In this document: piece by piece, positions 45,632 through 54,319 of the stretch
How positions within the stretch are numbered: position 1 is the first letter of the stretch
How the letters are laid out: every line of letters begins with the position of its first letter
From: an uncultured Lachnospiraceae bacterium
GTDB taxonomy: Bacteria; Bacillota; Clostridia; Lachnospirales; Lachnospiraceae
Assembly (NCBI GenBank): GCA_902794095.1
Contig: CADBFZ010000007.1
Span: 1 to 64,000 of the forward strand
Length of the DNA stretch: 64,000 bases
Direction of reading: 5' to 3'
The notes under the pieces: model-generated
Seen by the model: the letters and a program-made list of their open reading frames with translations, nothing else
The model's database searches: none
What the model was told of the DNA's origin: nothing
Made by a program: the position numbers and the translations under genes

Positions 45632-45655
45632 GCCGGGTATCTGCAGATACCCGGC
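45632..45655. repeat. Perfect 24-bp palindrome after lipid kinase gene
   Basis: gccgggtatctg is followed directly by its exact reverse complement. An A-run lies upstream and no T-run downstream on the + strand, so it is not a standard terminator there. It may be a protein-binding site or a weak terminator. Confidence 0.6.
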
Positions 45656-45799
45656 AATATTATGAAAAAGATTAACTATCGAGTTAAGTCTTATGTGCTT
45701 TGTTATGAGTATACTATATTATGTAAAGTTGTATAAAACGTGAGTGTGGATTTAACAATCGGAAAATAATCTGTAAACAAATTATGAACGCATAAACAA
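45656..45799. other. AT-rich intergenic spacer with no recognised feature
   Basis: This lies between the palindrome and the cyclophilin terminator. No open frame of useful length, tRNA or clear promoter was seen. Several TATA-like stretches occur without a matching -35. Confidence 0.4.
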
Positions 45800-45836
45800 A
45801 GGCTTTTCCCACATTCCATGGGAAAAGCCTCTTTTA
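45800..45836 (-). terminator. Terminator of cyclophilin gene (can act both ways)
   Basis: A perfect 12-bp stem (aggcttttccca / tgggaaaagcct) has a 7-base loop. It lies 27 bases beyond the cyclophilin stop, with T-rich flanks on both strands. Confidence 0.85.
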
Positions 45837-45862
45837 GTATGGTCTGAAACCCGCATGAATCC

Positions 45863-46399
45863 TTACTTTCCGGGGAGTTTCTCGGGCTCGGGATAATCTA
45901 CTCCGAAGGTCTCTACGGTTACGGTCTTCATAACCTGAGGCTTTTCGGGTGCATCGGTGAAGAAGTTGGTAGGTGTTTCTGCGATCTTATCAACTATATC
46001 CATGCCTTCGATAACCTTACCGAATGCAGCATAATCGCCGTCGAGATGAGGTGCATCCTTGTGCATAAGGAAGAACTGGCTTCCTGCAGAATCAGGGAAC
46101 ATGGAACGAGCCATTGAGAGAACGCCGGCGGTGTGCTTGAGATTATTCTCAAAACCATTGCTGTTAAACTCGCCCTTGATGCTGTATCCGGGACCGCCGG
46201 TTCCGTTTCCGTCGGGATCTCCGCCCTGGATCATGAATCCTGCAATGATGCGGTGGAAGGTGAGTCCGTTATAGAAACCCTTTGATATAAGACTGATGAA
46301 ATTGTAAACTGATTGAGGAGCGATATCGGGATAAAGCTCAGCTTTGATGATGGATCCGTCCTCCATGGTTATTGTTACAATGGGATTTTTATCTGCCAT
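45863..46399 (-). CDS. Cyclophilin-type peptidyl-prolyl cis-trans isomerase
   Basis: A 178-residue cytosolic cyclophilin that speeds Xaa-Pro isomerisation in protein folding. Active-site stretches are FHRIIAGFMIQGGDPDGNGTGGPGYSIKGEF, AGVLSMARSMFPDSAGSQFFLMH and YAAFGKVIEGMDIVDKIAETPT. No signal peptide is present. ATG at 46399 (MADKNPIVTI) is chosen for the SD aaagga; an earlier in-frame ATG at 46435 lacks one. Confidence 0.93.
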   Translation of the reverse strand: MADKNPIVTITMEDGSIIKAELYPDIAPQSVYNFISLISKGFYNGLTFHRIIAGFMIQGGDPDGNGTGGPGYSIKGEFNSNGFENNLKHTAGVLSMARSMFPDSAGSQFFLMHKDAPHLDGDYAAFGKVIEGMDIVDKIAETPTNFFTDAPEKPQVMKTVTVETFGVDYPEPEKLPGK

Positions 46400-46441
46400 G
46401 AGTTTTCCTTTCGTATAAAAAATATTTTCAATCATTATATC

Positions 46442-47203
46442 ATGAATTCAAACAGGTACCTGAAAAAAATACAAAGATATAAAGCAGGCATGAGTACTGC
46501 AGATGAGGGAATACTCTATGTTGTAACAGATTCCTCTGATATAGGCGGTGCATCGGAAGCAGGAATTCCTTTCGTGTATTACATTGATTCGACCAAAGCA
46601 GGTGAAGGGAATTCATATTGCGAAGGTGTGAAGTATGTTCTTGAGGGCGAAGGGGAATTCGACCCGGATGAATTTGATGAAGAATACTTCGAGAGCATAT
46701 ACAGAAGATTAAATAAGATCCCCTTGGATATTCTTGAAACGGAGAGGTGCATGCTCCGCGAGACATGGATACCCGATCTTGATTCTTTCTATGAGATCTA
46801 CTCAGATCCTTCCATCACTATGTATATGGAAGATCTGATGGAGAGAAGTGAAGAAGAGAAGTACACGGAGAATTACCGTGACCTTATCTATGAGATCTAT
46901 GGACACGGAATATGGACCGTCGTGTTAAAAGAAACCGGAGAGATAATCGGCCGTGCGGGACTGGATGAGAGAGCAGGATACGACAGACCGGAGCTTGGGT
47001 TTGTAATAGGAACCAAATGGCAGCGAAAAGGATTTGCAGAGGAAGTCTGCAGGGGAATTCTTAAGTGGGCTTCGGAGAATGATATTGATGAAGTGATGAG
47101 TATCACCGAGCCGGAAAATATCGCGTCAGTGAATCTGCTTAGGAAACTGGGATTTACCAGGTCTGAGAGATTTGATGATAAGAGAGACATCTGGATAAAA
47201 TGA
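46442..47203 (+). CDS. GNAT N-acetyltransferase with N-terminal extra domain
   Basis: A 253-residue protein. The C-terminal ~165 residues are a GNAT acetyltransferase (LETERCMLRETWIPDLDSFYEIYSDP, LGFVIGTKWQRKGFAEEVCRGILKWA acetyl-CoA-binding loop, NIASVNLLRKLGFTRSERF). It resembles RimJ/RimL-type enzymes. The first ~85 residues (ILYVVTDSSDIGGASEAGIPFVYYID) look like the end of a HAD-like Rossmann domain and are unusual. ATG 46442 lacks a good SD; Met at 46490 is an alternative. The gene is divergent from cyclophilin (42-base gap). The substrate is unknown. Confidence 0.8.
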   Translation: MNSNRYLKKIQRYKAGMSTADEGILYVVTDSSDIGGASEAGIPFVYYIDSTKAGEGNSYCEGVKYVLEGEGEFDPDEFDEEYFESIYRRLNKIPLDILETERCMLRETWIPDLDSFYEIYSDPSITMYMEDLMERSEEEKYTENYRDLIYEIYGHGIWTVVLKETGEIIGRAGLDERAGYDRPELGFVIGTKWQRKGFAEEVCRGILKWASENDIDEVMSITEPENIASVNLLRKLGFTRSERFDDKRDIWIK

Positions 47204-47232
47204 GACGGGGACTTTAGTCCCCGTCTCATTAA
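47202..47232 (-). terminator. Terminator between GNAT and esterase genes
   Basis: A perfect 11-bp stem (gagacggggac / gtccccgtctc) with loop ttta begins at the GNAT stop codon. On the minus strand it is followed by attttat, serving the convergent esterase gene; on + it lacks a T-run. Confidence 0.8.
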
Positions 47233-47236
47233 CTGT

Positions 47237-48832
47237 TTAGAGTGAAAACTGTGATACAAACTTCCATGCGTTTTCGCAGCTGTGCTGTCTGCACTCATGC
47301 TGCTGGCCGCTTACGCTTGCAAAGACTGTTCTGCAAACTCCGTCTTCGGAATTGTAATATCTTGCAGTGAGTACGCTTCCTCTTGATTCATCGGGAATCT
47401 TCTCAACCTTGTCTGCGGAACTGCCGTAGAACTTATCTTCCCAGGAATCCTTATTTGCAAAATCCACATCAAACTTTGTTGTGAGCTTATTAACACCTGC
47501 AACATACTGAACTCTGTCGAGACAGGTTTCAGCCTGATTGGGAAGTTCGGGAAGAGGTGAATCCTCGCCGCCTGAATAGAAGACAGGCTTTGCCACGGTC
47601 ATGTTAAGTCTTTCATCACCCAGTGATAATCCCCAAGGATTGTCCTTGATGGGGAAGAGTGCGCTGCAGGGCATGAAGCCTGCGAAGCTTTCGGGATATT
47701 CCTGATACAGATCCCAGGTCTTACCGCTTCCCATTGAAAATCCCGTTGCGTAGATTCTCTTCTCATCGATGTTGTACTTGGTCTTAAGGTCTGCGATGAC
47801 ATCCATAACTTCGGTGGCGGTTACGGAGAGATGATCGTCAACGGATACGAAGAGGAATCCGTACTTGTGGCAGATCTCCCACCAGCCTGCTACAAATGTC
47901 AGATACATTGAAGTATCTCCGCCACCGTGGAATCCCATTACGAGAGGCACGGGACCTTTATCCATTATTCCGTTGTTGTAATATGCGAAATATCCGACCT
48001 TGTGCGAAGGCTTGTCTTTGTACTTCCACTTGTTGTCGGGTGATGTTTTAACTTCAGTGATGCCGGGCTCTTCAGTCATGCCGAGTTCATCGAAATTAGG
48101 CTCGATCTGAATCTCTCCGCACCATCTCTTGTACTTCCTTACGAATGCTTTGAAGTCAGCTTCGTAATCCGCGCTGTCTTTAACAAGAAGATACTCACAG
48201 TCTTTAAATGCGGCATTAATCTCATCACTGTTTCCAACGGAAAGAACGGGAATGTCTTTTCTCTCAACTGTAGGTACGATGCTGAGTCTTTCCATGGAGC
48301 ACATAGCGGGAGTGATCTCACCGGGACCCCAGAGATATTCTCCGTCGATCTTCTTAAGAAGTGTTCTTGCTACATAATCTGCAGACTTTCCGTAGCTGTA
48401 GATATCCGCTCTGAAGATCGCACCTCTGATGAAGTATCCCTTGAATTCCTGTGTAAAGAAATCATGGATTTCTGCAATGCCGTCTTCATATTCGGGATGC
48501 ATTTTGGTCTGTGAGATAAGTTCCTTGTAAAGTTCTACTGTGGCATTGTCCCAGCCGCCTTCGCAAGTGGGGTAGATGAAAAGAACAGATGCGTCAACCG
48601 CTGCAGCTATTTTTGCAAGACCGGTCTTCTCCGCAAAAGAAACCGCCTCTTCAATGCCTGTTTTTTTTTCTTCGAATACAAGTAAAAGAGGGGCTCTGAA
48701 AGTATAGTTATTTACCTGACCTTCGATATTGTTATCGGGGACATATGTCTTGAGATGGAAGTTGTCATAGGTATGCTCCCAGTATTTGCCTCCCGGAATA
48801 GTCTTTACTTCAGGTCTTGTCATTACGGACAT
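47237..48832 (-). CDS. Alpha/beta hydrolase, feruloyl esterase/PHB-depolymerase-like (CE1-type)
   Basis: A 531-residue protein with no signal peptide. The N-terminal ~260 residues are an uncharacterised domain. The C-terminal ~270 residues form an alpha/beta hydrolase with [15 protein letters not shown] (oxyanion region), [22 protein letters not shown] (nucleophile Ser near residue 364) and a late His in [11 protein letters not shown], as in CE1/PHB-depolymerase esterases. It may de-esterify imported plant-derived oligosaccharides. Start 48832 is chosen for SD aaggagg eight bases upstream; an ATG at 48853 precedes that SD. Confidence 0.8.
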   Translation of the reverse strand: MSVMTRPEVKTIPGGKYWEHTYDNFHLKTYVPDNNIEGQVNNYTFRAPLLLVFEEKKTGIEEAVSFAEKTGLAKIAAAVDASVLFIYPTCEGGWDNATVELYKELISQTKMHPEYEDGIAEIHDFFTQEFKGYFIRGAIFRADIYSYGKSADYVARTLLKKIDGEYLWGPGEITPAMCSMERLSIVPTVERKDIPVLSVGNSDEINAAFKDCEYLLVKDSADYEADFKAFVRKYKRWCGEIQIEPNFDELGMTEEPGITEVKTSPDNKWKYKDKPSHKVGYFAYYNNGIMDKGPVPLVMGFHGGGDTSMYLTFVAGWWEICHKYGFLFVSVDDHLSVTATEVMDVIADLKTKYNIDEKRIYATGFSMGSGKTWDLYQEYPESFAGFMPCSALFPIKDNPWGLSLGDERLNMTVAKPVFYSGGEDSPLPELPNQAETCLDRVQYVAGVNKLTTKFDVDFANKDSWEDKFYGSSADKVEKIPDESRGSVLTARYYNSEDGVCRTVFASVSGQQHECRQHSCENAWKFVSQFSL

Positions 48833-48871
48833 AAAAACTGCCTCCTTATACATTTGTGGTTTTGGATACCC

Positions 48872-49357
48872 TTATTTGTATGCCTGATCCAGCGCTTTCT
48901 TTTCCGCCCTCATGCGGATGAAAAATTCCTTGAGAACCGCACTGCATTCATCCGCGAGTACCCCTGTTTCAATCTCGCAGGTATGCATGAACGCTTCATT
49001 TCCAAGGATTGTTGCCACGGTACCGCAGCTTCCCGATTTGGGAGAAAGACAGCCGATGACGACTCTCGGAATACGTGCCTGGATGCATGCCCCCGCACAC
49101 ATCTGACAGGGCTCGAGAGTAACATACATGGTGCAATCTTCAAGACGCCAGTCATGGAGATATGAGCTGGCCTTCTTAATTGCATTCATCTCTGCGTGGG
49201 AAAGGGTTGAGCGGTCGGTGTTTCTCCTGTTGTATCCGCGTCCGATGATCTTACCGTCACGTACGATGACACAGCCGATCGGAACCTCGCCTGCAGCAGA
49301 TGCTTTCTTAGCCAATTTGATGGCTTCCTTCATGTATTTTTCGTCTTCTGTAAGCAT
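48872..49357 (-). CDS. tadA: tRNA-specific adenosine deaminase
   Basis: Converts A34 to inosine in tRNA-Arg(ACG), which permits wobble decoding. The zinc site is complete: H-A-E in LSHAEMNAI and P-C-x-x-C in TLEPCQMCAGACIQARI. From the chosen ATG (MLTEDEKYMKEAIKLAKKA) the protein has 161 residues, the usual size. A longer in-frame form from 49468 would add 37 residues unlike the family. The SD is weak. Confidence 0.94.
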   Translation of the reverse strand: MLTEDEKYMKEAIKLAKKASAAGEVPIGCVIVRDGKIIGRGYNRRNTDRSTLSHAEMNAIKKASSYLHDWRLEDCTMYVTLEPCQMCAGACIQARIPRVVIGCLSPKSGSCGTVATILGNEAFMHTCEIETGVLADECSAVLKEFFIRMRAEKKALDQAYK

Positions 49358-49468
49358 ATAAATATCGTATTCTTGCGGGATGTTTTTGTAAAGACGTTGG
49401 GTTAAACTGAGCAAAACATGATACAATTTACAAAGCTTGTAATTATTACTCGGAAGAAGGTTTTCCAC

Positions 49469-50089
49469 ATGAGAAGATGTGTTATTGTCGGTAACGCCGA
49501 TATAAAAGAATACGAATGTGTAAAAGACGCTTTAAAGTCCGATGACTTTTTTATTTTCTGCGACGGCGGACTTAAGCATATGGATAAGCTTGGTGTTAAA
49601 CCGAGTCTCATAGTAGGGGATTTTGATTCCGCTTCAAATCCTCATATGGATGTGGAGACAATTACCCTTCCCTGCGAAAAAGATGACACCGATACTTTCT
49701 ATGCGGTTAAGGAAGCTGTAAAGAGAGGCTTTGAAGAATTTCTGCTTACAGGCGTAGTAGGAAACAGATTTGACCATACCATGGGAAATATCTCCATCCT
49801 TTTGTATCTCGATTCACTGGGTAAAAAGGGAACTATCATCGATGATTATTCCGAGATGGAAGTTGTGTCGGATAAGCCCGTATATGTCGAGGATGGATAT
49901 TCATACTTCTCGCTTCTGAACATGACGGGATGTGCAAAGGGAATTAAGATCGAAGGAGCTAAGTATCCTCTTGAAGACGGTGAGATAACCTGCGATTACC
50001 AGTACGGTATCAGCAATGAAGTATTGCCCGGTGGCAAAGCGTGTGTAACCGTGGAAGAAGGCAGGCTTCTGCTGGTCAAGGTGTTTTAA
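49469..50089 (+). CDS. Thiamine pyrophosphokinase
   Basis: A 206-residue enzyme that transfers pyrophosphate from ATP to thiamine, yielding the cofactor TPP directly. Signatures are FFIFCDGGLKHMDKLGVKPSLIVGDFDS, CEKDDTDTFYAVKEAVKRG and TGVVGNRFDHTMGNI; the C-terminal beta domain binds thiamine. ATG 49469 (MRRCVIVGNAD) is the family-like start, with a moderate SD (aagaagg). It lies divergent to tadA. Confidence 0.93.
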   Translation: MRRCVIVGNADIKEYECVKDALKSDDFFIFCDGGLKHMDKLGVKPSLIVGDFDSASNPHMDVETITLPCEKDDTDTFYAVKEAVKRGFEEFLLTGVVGNRFDHTMGNISILLYLDSLGKKGTIIDDYSEMEVVSDKPVYVEDGYSYFSLLNMTGCAKGIKIEGAKYPLEDGEITCDYQYGISNEVLPGGKACVTVEEGRLLLVKVF

Positions 50090-50153
50090 AAGTGGCAAAT
50101 GTAGGGGATTTGGGATATTATGATATAGTTCCTTATTAACAGGAGAGTATATT

Positions 50154-51038
50154 ATGGCAAACGAGAATAAGAATATTGAGCTTGAGAAGATAGTATCTAC
50201 CATATTGGCAGATTATAAAGAAGACAGGATCATTAATAAGACTGATATTTCGGATCAGCCCGATAAGGATGCGGTTAATGATATTTTGTCGAAGATATTT
50301 AAGATGATCTTCCCCGGATATATTCGCGAGAAGAATTACAAATTCTATAACCTTAACAGCAGACTTACGGTTCTGACAGAGGACATTATCTACAATCTGA
50401 AAAAACAGATTGCCATATCCCTTAACCAGAAGCCGGAGTACGCCGGAACCTCCTATGAAGAGAGAGCAAAGGTTGCCGAGGATCTGACCGGAAAGTTCAT
50501 GCTCAGGATCCCTCATATCAGAGAGTATGTCGACACTGATGTACAGGCATTCTTTGAAGGAGACCCCGCAGCTTACAATCACAGCGAGATCATCCTGTGC
50601 TATCCCGGACTTCGTGCGATAGTAACCGCAAGGATCGCACATGAACTTTTTGTACTCGGAGTTCCGCTTATTCCCAGAATGATGACAGAGCATGCACACT
50701 CACGTACCGGAATCGATATTCATCCAGGAGCTACCATCGGAAAGTATTTCTTTATCGATCACGGAACCGGTATTGTAGTGGGTGAGACCACCATAATAGG
50801 TGATTACGTAAAGATATATCAGGGTGTTACCATCGGTGCACTTTCTACCAGAGGCGGACAGTCTCTAAAGGGAGTAAAGCGTCATCCCACTATCGAAGAC
50901 AGAGTTACCATATACGCCGGAGCTTCCATTCTCGGCGGAGAGACCGTTATCGGACATGATGCGATAATCGGTTCAAATACATTCATCACCTCATCCGTGG
51001 AACCGGAAGCAAGGGTAAGCTTCCGCGACAGAGCATGA
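50154..51038 (+). CDS. cysE: Serine O-acetyltransferase
   Basis: Makes O-acetylserine from serine and acetyl-CoA for cysteine synthesis. The C-terminal left-handed beta-helix (hexapeptide repeats) runs from about residue 180 to 285 (GIDIHPGATIGKYFFIDHGTGIVVGETTIIGDYVKIYQGVTIGALS), with catalytic His in IDHGTG. The N-terminal helical domain is long, for a total of 294 residues, compared with ~200-220 in Bacillus CysE. This longer form resembles serine acetyltransferases of gut Clostridia. SD aggaga precedes the ATG. Confidence 0.9.
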   Translation: MANENKNIELEKIVSTILADYKEDRIINKTDISDQPDKDAVNDILSKIFKMIFPGYIREKNYKFYNLNSRLTVLTEDIIYNLKKQIAISLNQKPEYAGTSYEERAKVAEDLTGKFMLRIPHIREYVDTDVQAFFEGDPAAYNHSEIILCYPGLRAIVTARIAHELFVLGVPLIPRMMTEHAHSRTGIDIHPGATIGKYFFIDHGTGIVVGETTIIGDYVKIYQGVTIGALSTRGGQSLKGVKRHPTIEDRVTIYAGASILGGETVIGHDAIIGSNTFITSSVEPEARVSFRDRA

Positions 51039-51082
51039 GATAATAAGGATGATTCCATATCGGATTACGGAAGGCTTTGAAC

Positions 51083-52120
51083 ATGAGATGGACAAGATTC
51101 AGGATTAAAACAAATACGGAAGCTGAAGATATCATCATCAGTGACCTTTACGATATCGGACTTGAAGGAGCTCAGATCGAGGATAATGTTCCTCTTTCTC
51201 CTCTTGAGAAGGAGCAGATGTTTGTAGATATCCTTCCCGAAACAGGTATCGATGACGGAACCGCATACCTTAACTTCTTCGTAGAGACAGGTGATGACGG
51301 ACTCCTTCTTCTCGGCGGTGAGCCCGAGCCCGGAACCATGACCATCGGTGCGGCTAATACCGCAGGCGATATCAGAAAAGTTACCAAGGAAGAAGTTCTT
51401 TCTCAGATTGAGGAGGTTCTTGAAGACATTAAGAGCTACATGGAGATCGGCGACGGAACCGTTGAGGTAACCGAAACTGCTGACATGGACTGGCTCAACA
51501 ATTGGAAGAACTATTTCCATTCATTCGAAGTGGATGATATTCTTGTAATTCCTTCATGGGAGAAAGTTCCCGAGGGAGATACACATAAGTATGTTCTTCA
51601 CATCGATCCCGGTACCGCATTCGGAACCGGCATGCATGACACCACCCAGCTTTGCATCCGTAACATCAGAAAGCATGTTACAGAAGGAAGCAGGATTCTT
51701 GATATCGGAACAGGAAGCGGAATCCTTGGAATCCTCGGACTTATGTTTGGCGCAGAGAAAGCATTCGGAACGGACCTTGATATCTGTGCTGAAGCTGCCG
51801 TTGAAGAGAATCTCAAAAACAACGACATCCCTTCCGATAAGTTCGAACTTGTCATCGGAAATATCGTTAACAACGAAGATATTCAGAACCGGGCAGGCGT
51901 CGGAAGCTATGACATTGTTGTAGCAAATATCCTTGCTGAGGTTCTTACCGCCATTACTCCCGTTGTTCCCCTTATGCTTAAGGACGGCGGCGTATATATC
52001 ACTTCCGGTATCCTTAATGAAAAAGAAAACATCGTGATCGAAGCGATGGAGAAAGCAGGACTCACCGTTCTTGATGTTTCGAGACAGGGAGAGTGGAGCT
52101 CGATAGTAGCTCGTAAATAA
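51083..52120 (+). CDS. prmA: Ribosomal protein L11 methyltransferase
   Basis: Methylates ribosomal protein L11 with S-adenosylmethionine. The N-terminal substrate-binding domain is MRWTRFRIKTNTEAEDIIISDLYDIGLEGAQIED. The linker holds VIPSWEK and DPGTAFGTGMHDTTQLCI. The SAM motif is ILDIGTGSGILGI near residue 205, and the catalytic-type motif is VVANILAEVL. The 345-residue form has an expanded acidic insertion in the N-terminal part, common in Lachnospiraceae. rsmE follows 8 bases downstream, the usual partner. Confidence 0.95.
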   Translation: MRWTRFRIKTNTEAEDIIISDLYDIGLEGAQIEDNVPLSPLEKEQMFVDILPETGIDDGTAYLNFFVETGDDGLLLLGGEPEPGTMTIGAANTAGDIRKVTKEEVLSQIEEVLEDIKSYMEIGDGTVEVTETADMDWLNNWKNYFHSFEVDDILVIPSWEKVPEGDTHKYVLHIDPGTAFGTGMHDTTQLCIRNIRKHVTEGSRILDIGTGSGILGILGLMFGAEKAFGTDLDICAEAAVEENLKNNDIPSDKFELVIGNIVNNEDIQNRAGVGSYDIVVANILAEVLTAITPVVPLMLKDGGVYITSGILNEKENIVIEAMEKAGLTVLDVSRQGEWSSIVARK

Positions 52121-52128
52121 ATCAAACC

Positions 52129-52881
52129 ATGACACAGTTTTTTGCAGATGCTTCAAAAGTAAATACCGATGAGCACAGGATTGTAATAGACGGTGATGAT
52201 TACAATCACATTAAGAACGTGCTTAGGATGAAAACCGGTGAAGAGTTCAGCGTAAGAGTCCAGGGCGAACCCAGGGAGTATCGCTGCTCGGTTAAGGAAT
52301 ATACAGATTCCGAAGTTATCTGTGAGATAAGATTCATCAAAGAAGATGATACGGAGCTTCCGGTTAAAGTCACGATCTATCAGGCTCTTCCCAAGGGAGA
52401 TAAGCTTGAGACCGTCATACAGAAATGTATTGAACTCGGAGCTGTCAGGATCGTGCCCGTAAGAACATCCAGATGTGTTGTTAAACTCGATGATAAAAAG
52501 GCTGAGAGCAAGTGCGCAAGATGGCAGCAGATAGCGGAAGCTGCGGCAAAGCAAAGCCAGAGAGGTATTATCCCCACGGTCGGTCCCGTAATGGATTTTG
52601 ATGAAGCCATGAAAGATGCGGTTCTTCTTGATATGAGACTCATGCCCTATGAGCTTGCGGAGAATATGGCTGCGACCAGGGAAATCTTTTCACAGATCAA
52701 GTCCGGATCGTCGGTAGGGGTGTTTATCGGTCCCGAGGGCGGCTTTGATGAGAAAGAAGTTGCAAGGGCTTCCGAAAACGGATTTGTACCCATCACTCTG
52801 GGACGAAGAATACTCAGAACCGAAACAGCTGCAATGACTGTAATGAGCTGGATCGTATTTGAGTTTGATGATAAGGCGTAA
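52129..52881 (+). CDS. rsmE: 16S rRNA m3U1498 methyltransferase RsmE
   Basis: A SPOUT-fold methyltransferase that modifies U1498 of 16S rRNA. The N-terminal PUA-like domain is FADASKVNTDEHRIVIDGDDYNHIKNVLRMKTGEEFSV. The trefoil knot near the C-terminus has VGVFIGPEGGFDEKEV and LGRRILRTETAAM. Its 250 residues are normal. It is placed directly after prmA. Confidence 0.95.
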   Translation: MTQFFADASKVNTDEHRIVIDGDDYNHIKNVLRMKTGEEFSVRVQGEPREYRCSVKEYTDSEVICEIRFIKEDDTELPVKVTIYQALPKGDKLETVIQKCIELGAVRIVPVRTSRCVVKLDDKKAESKCARWQQIAEAAAKQSQRGIIPTVGPVMDFDEAMKDAVLLDMRLMPYELAENMAATREIFSQIKSGSSVGVFIGPEGGFDEKEVARASENGFVPITLGRRILRTETAAMTVMSWIVFEFDDKA

Positions 52882-52902
52882 ATAATTAAACGGTAAAAGA
52901 AT

Positions 52903-54078
52903 ATGAAAGAAATATATCTCGACAATTCTGCCACTACACGGGTCTTCCCTGAAGTGGCTTCTCTTATGACCAAAATAATGACGGAGGATTACGGCAACCC
53001 TTCCAGCATGCATCATAAAGGTGTTGTTGCGGAAGACCATATCCGTAATGCTTCGCAGATCTTCGCAGGGATCCTCGGATGTAATGAGAAGAATATTCTC
53101 TATACATCAGGCGGAACCGAATCCGACAACACTGCCATCATCGGTGCTGCAAGGGCTCTCGAGAGAAGGGGAAAGCATGTCATTACAACCAAGATTGAGC
53201 ACCCGGCAGTACTCAATGCATTTAAATATCTGGAAGATAACGGATTTGAAGTAACCTATCTCGGAACCGATAAGAGCGGAAGAATATCCATCGATGAACT
53301 GGATGCCGCATTGACGGAAGGAACCATTCTCGTATCCATGATGCATACCAATAACGAGATCGGATCCGTTCAGCCCATCATCGAAGCTGCCAAGCTGATC
53401 AAATCAAAATGCCCCGAGTGTCTTTTCCATGTGGATGCGGTTCAGGGATTCGGAAAGGCTAAAATCAATCCTTCAAAGGTTGGAATAGATCTGATGAGCA
53501 TAAGCTCCCATAAGATCCATGGTCCCAAGGGAGTCGGAGTTTTATACATAGGTGACGGCGTAAGGATTGTCCCCATTACATACGGCGGCGGCCAGCAGAA
53601 AGGTTTAAGATCCGGCACGGAGAATGTACCCGGCATCGCAGGTATGGCCATGGCCGCACAGATGCTTTATAAGGAATTTGATTCCGATATAGAAAGACTC
53701 TATGAGCTGAAAAAGTATTTTATTGAAAAAGCTCTTGAGATAGAAGGCGTAAGCATAAACGGACTGACCGAGGGCGGCCTTGATGATCTTAAATCCACCG
53801 CTCCTCATATTATATCTGTGTCTGTAAGCGGAGTAAGGGCTGAGGTACTTCTCCATGCACTTGAAGATTACGGCGTTTATGTATCTGCAGGAAGTGCGTG
53901 CTCAACTCATAAAAGAACTCCTTCAGCTACGCTTACATCTATATCTCTGGATAAGCCTTTGCTTGAATCAACCGTAAGAATCTCCATGTCTTCCATGACA
54001 ACAATGGAGGAGATTGATGAAGCAATAAAGGCTCTTTCTGAGATAATTCCCAGGTTGAAGAGATTCACCAGAAAATAA
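52903..54078 (+). CDS. Cysteine desulfurase (NifS/IscS-like)
   Basis: A PLP enzyme that removes sulfur from cysteine for Fe-S clusters and tRNA thiolation. Signatures are IYLDNSATTRVFPEV, YTSGGTESDNTAI, the PLP Lys near residue 206 in SISSHKIHGPKGVG, and the persulfide Cys near residue 334 in SAGSACSTHKRTPS. Its 391 residues are normal. In many Firmicutes a desulfurase like this sits next to thiI; here thiI is 6 kb away, so the partners were separated or other genes inserted between them. Confidence 0.93.
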   Translation: MKEIYLDNSATTRVFPEVASLMTKIMTEDYGNPSSMHHKGVVAEDHIRNASQIFAGILGCNEKNILYTSGGTESDNTAIIGAARALERRGKHVITTKIEHPAVLNAFKYLEDNGFEVTYLGTDKSGRISIDELDAALTEGTILVSMMHTNNEIGSVQPIIEAAKLIKSKCPECLFHVDAVQGFGKAKINPSKVGIDLMSISSHKIHGPKGVGVLYIGDGVRIVPITYGGGQQKGLRSGTENVPGIAGMAMAAQMLYKEFDSDIERLYELKKYFIEKALEIEGVSINGLTEGGLDDLKSTAPHIISVSVSGVRAEVLLHALEDYGVYVSAGSACSTHKRTPSATLTSISLDKPLLESTVRISMSSMTTMEEIDEAIKALSEIIPRLKRFTRK

Positions 54079-54202
54079 GTCTTAATCCATTAAGAACAAA
54101 AAATAGGAAAAATAATAACAAATTCTAAGTAGGATAAATAGTAACCCTGTTCTATAATCTGACTTCAGTAGAAAGTTTGATAGTAATCGTTATATTCTTT
54201 TC

Positions 54203-54231
54203 TTGACAAATGCAAGCCGTTGTTTGCATAT
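54203..54231 (+). promoter_or_regulatory. Chemoreceptor promoter with embedded inverted repeat
   Basis: A perfect -35 (TTGACA, 54203-54208) and a weak -10 (gcatat, from 54226) are 17 bases apart. ATGCAA (54210-54215) and TTGCAT (54224-54229), separated by 8 bases, form an inverted repeat inside the promoter spacer, a likely repressor site. A sigma-28 type promoter was not found. Confidence 0.5.
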
Positions 54232-54319
54232 TTAAAGTGTCTTATATATTGCCTTTTACAGTTTTTGACGCTTTTTTGACATAGAGAAGATTTAGCGAGG
54301 ATTATGGAAAGGGGTAATT

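Noticed and set aside
48660..48670. T10 homopolymer within the esterase gene, considered as a frameshift site
   Set aside because: The reading frame continues intact on both sides with sensible sequence, so no frameshift is implied.
50101..50153. Possible sulfur-responsive riboswitch before cysE or thiamine riboswitch near the pyrophosphokinase
   Set aside because: The gaps are too short (64 bases or less) and show no T-box, S-box or THI-box motif.
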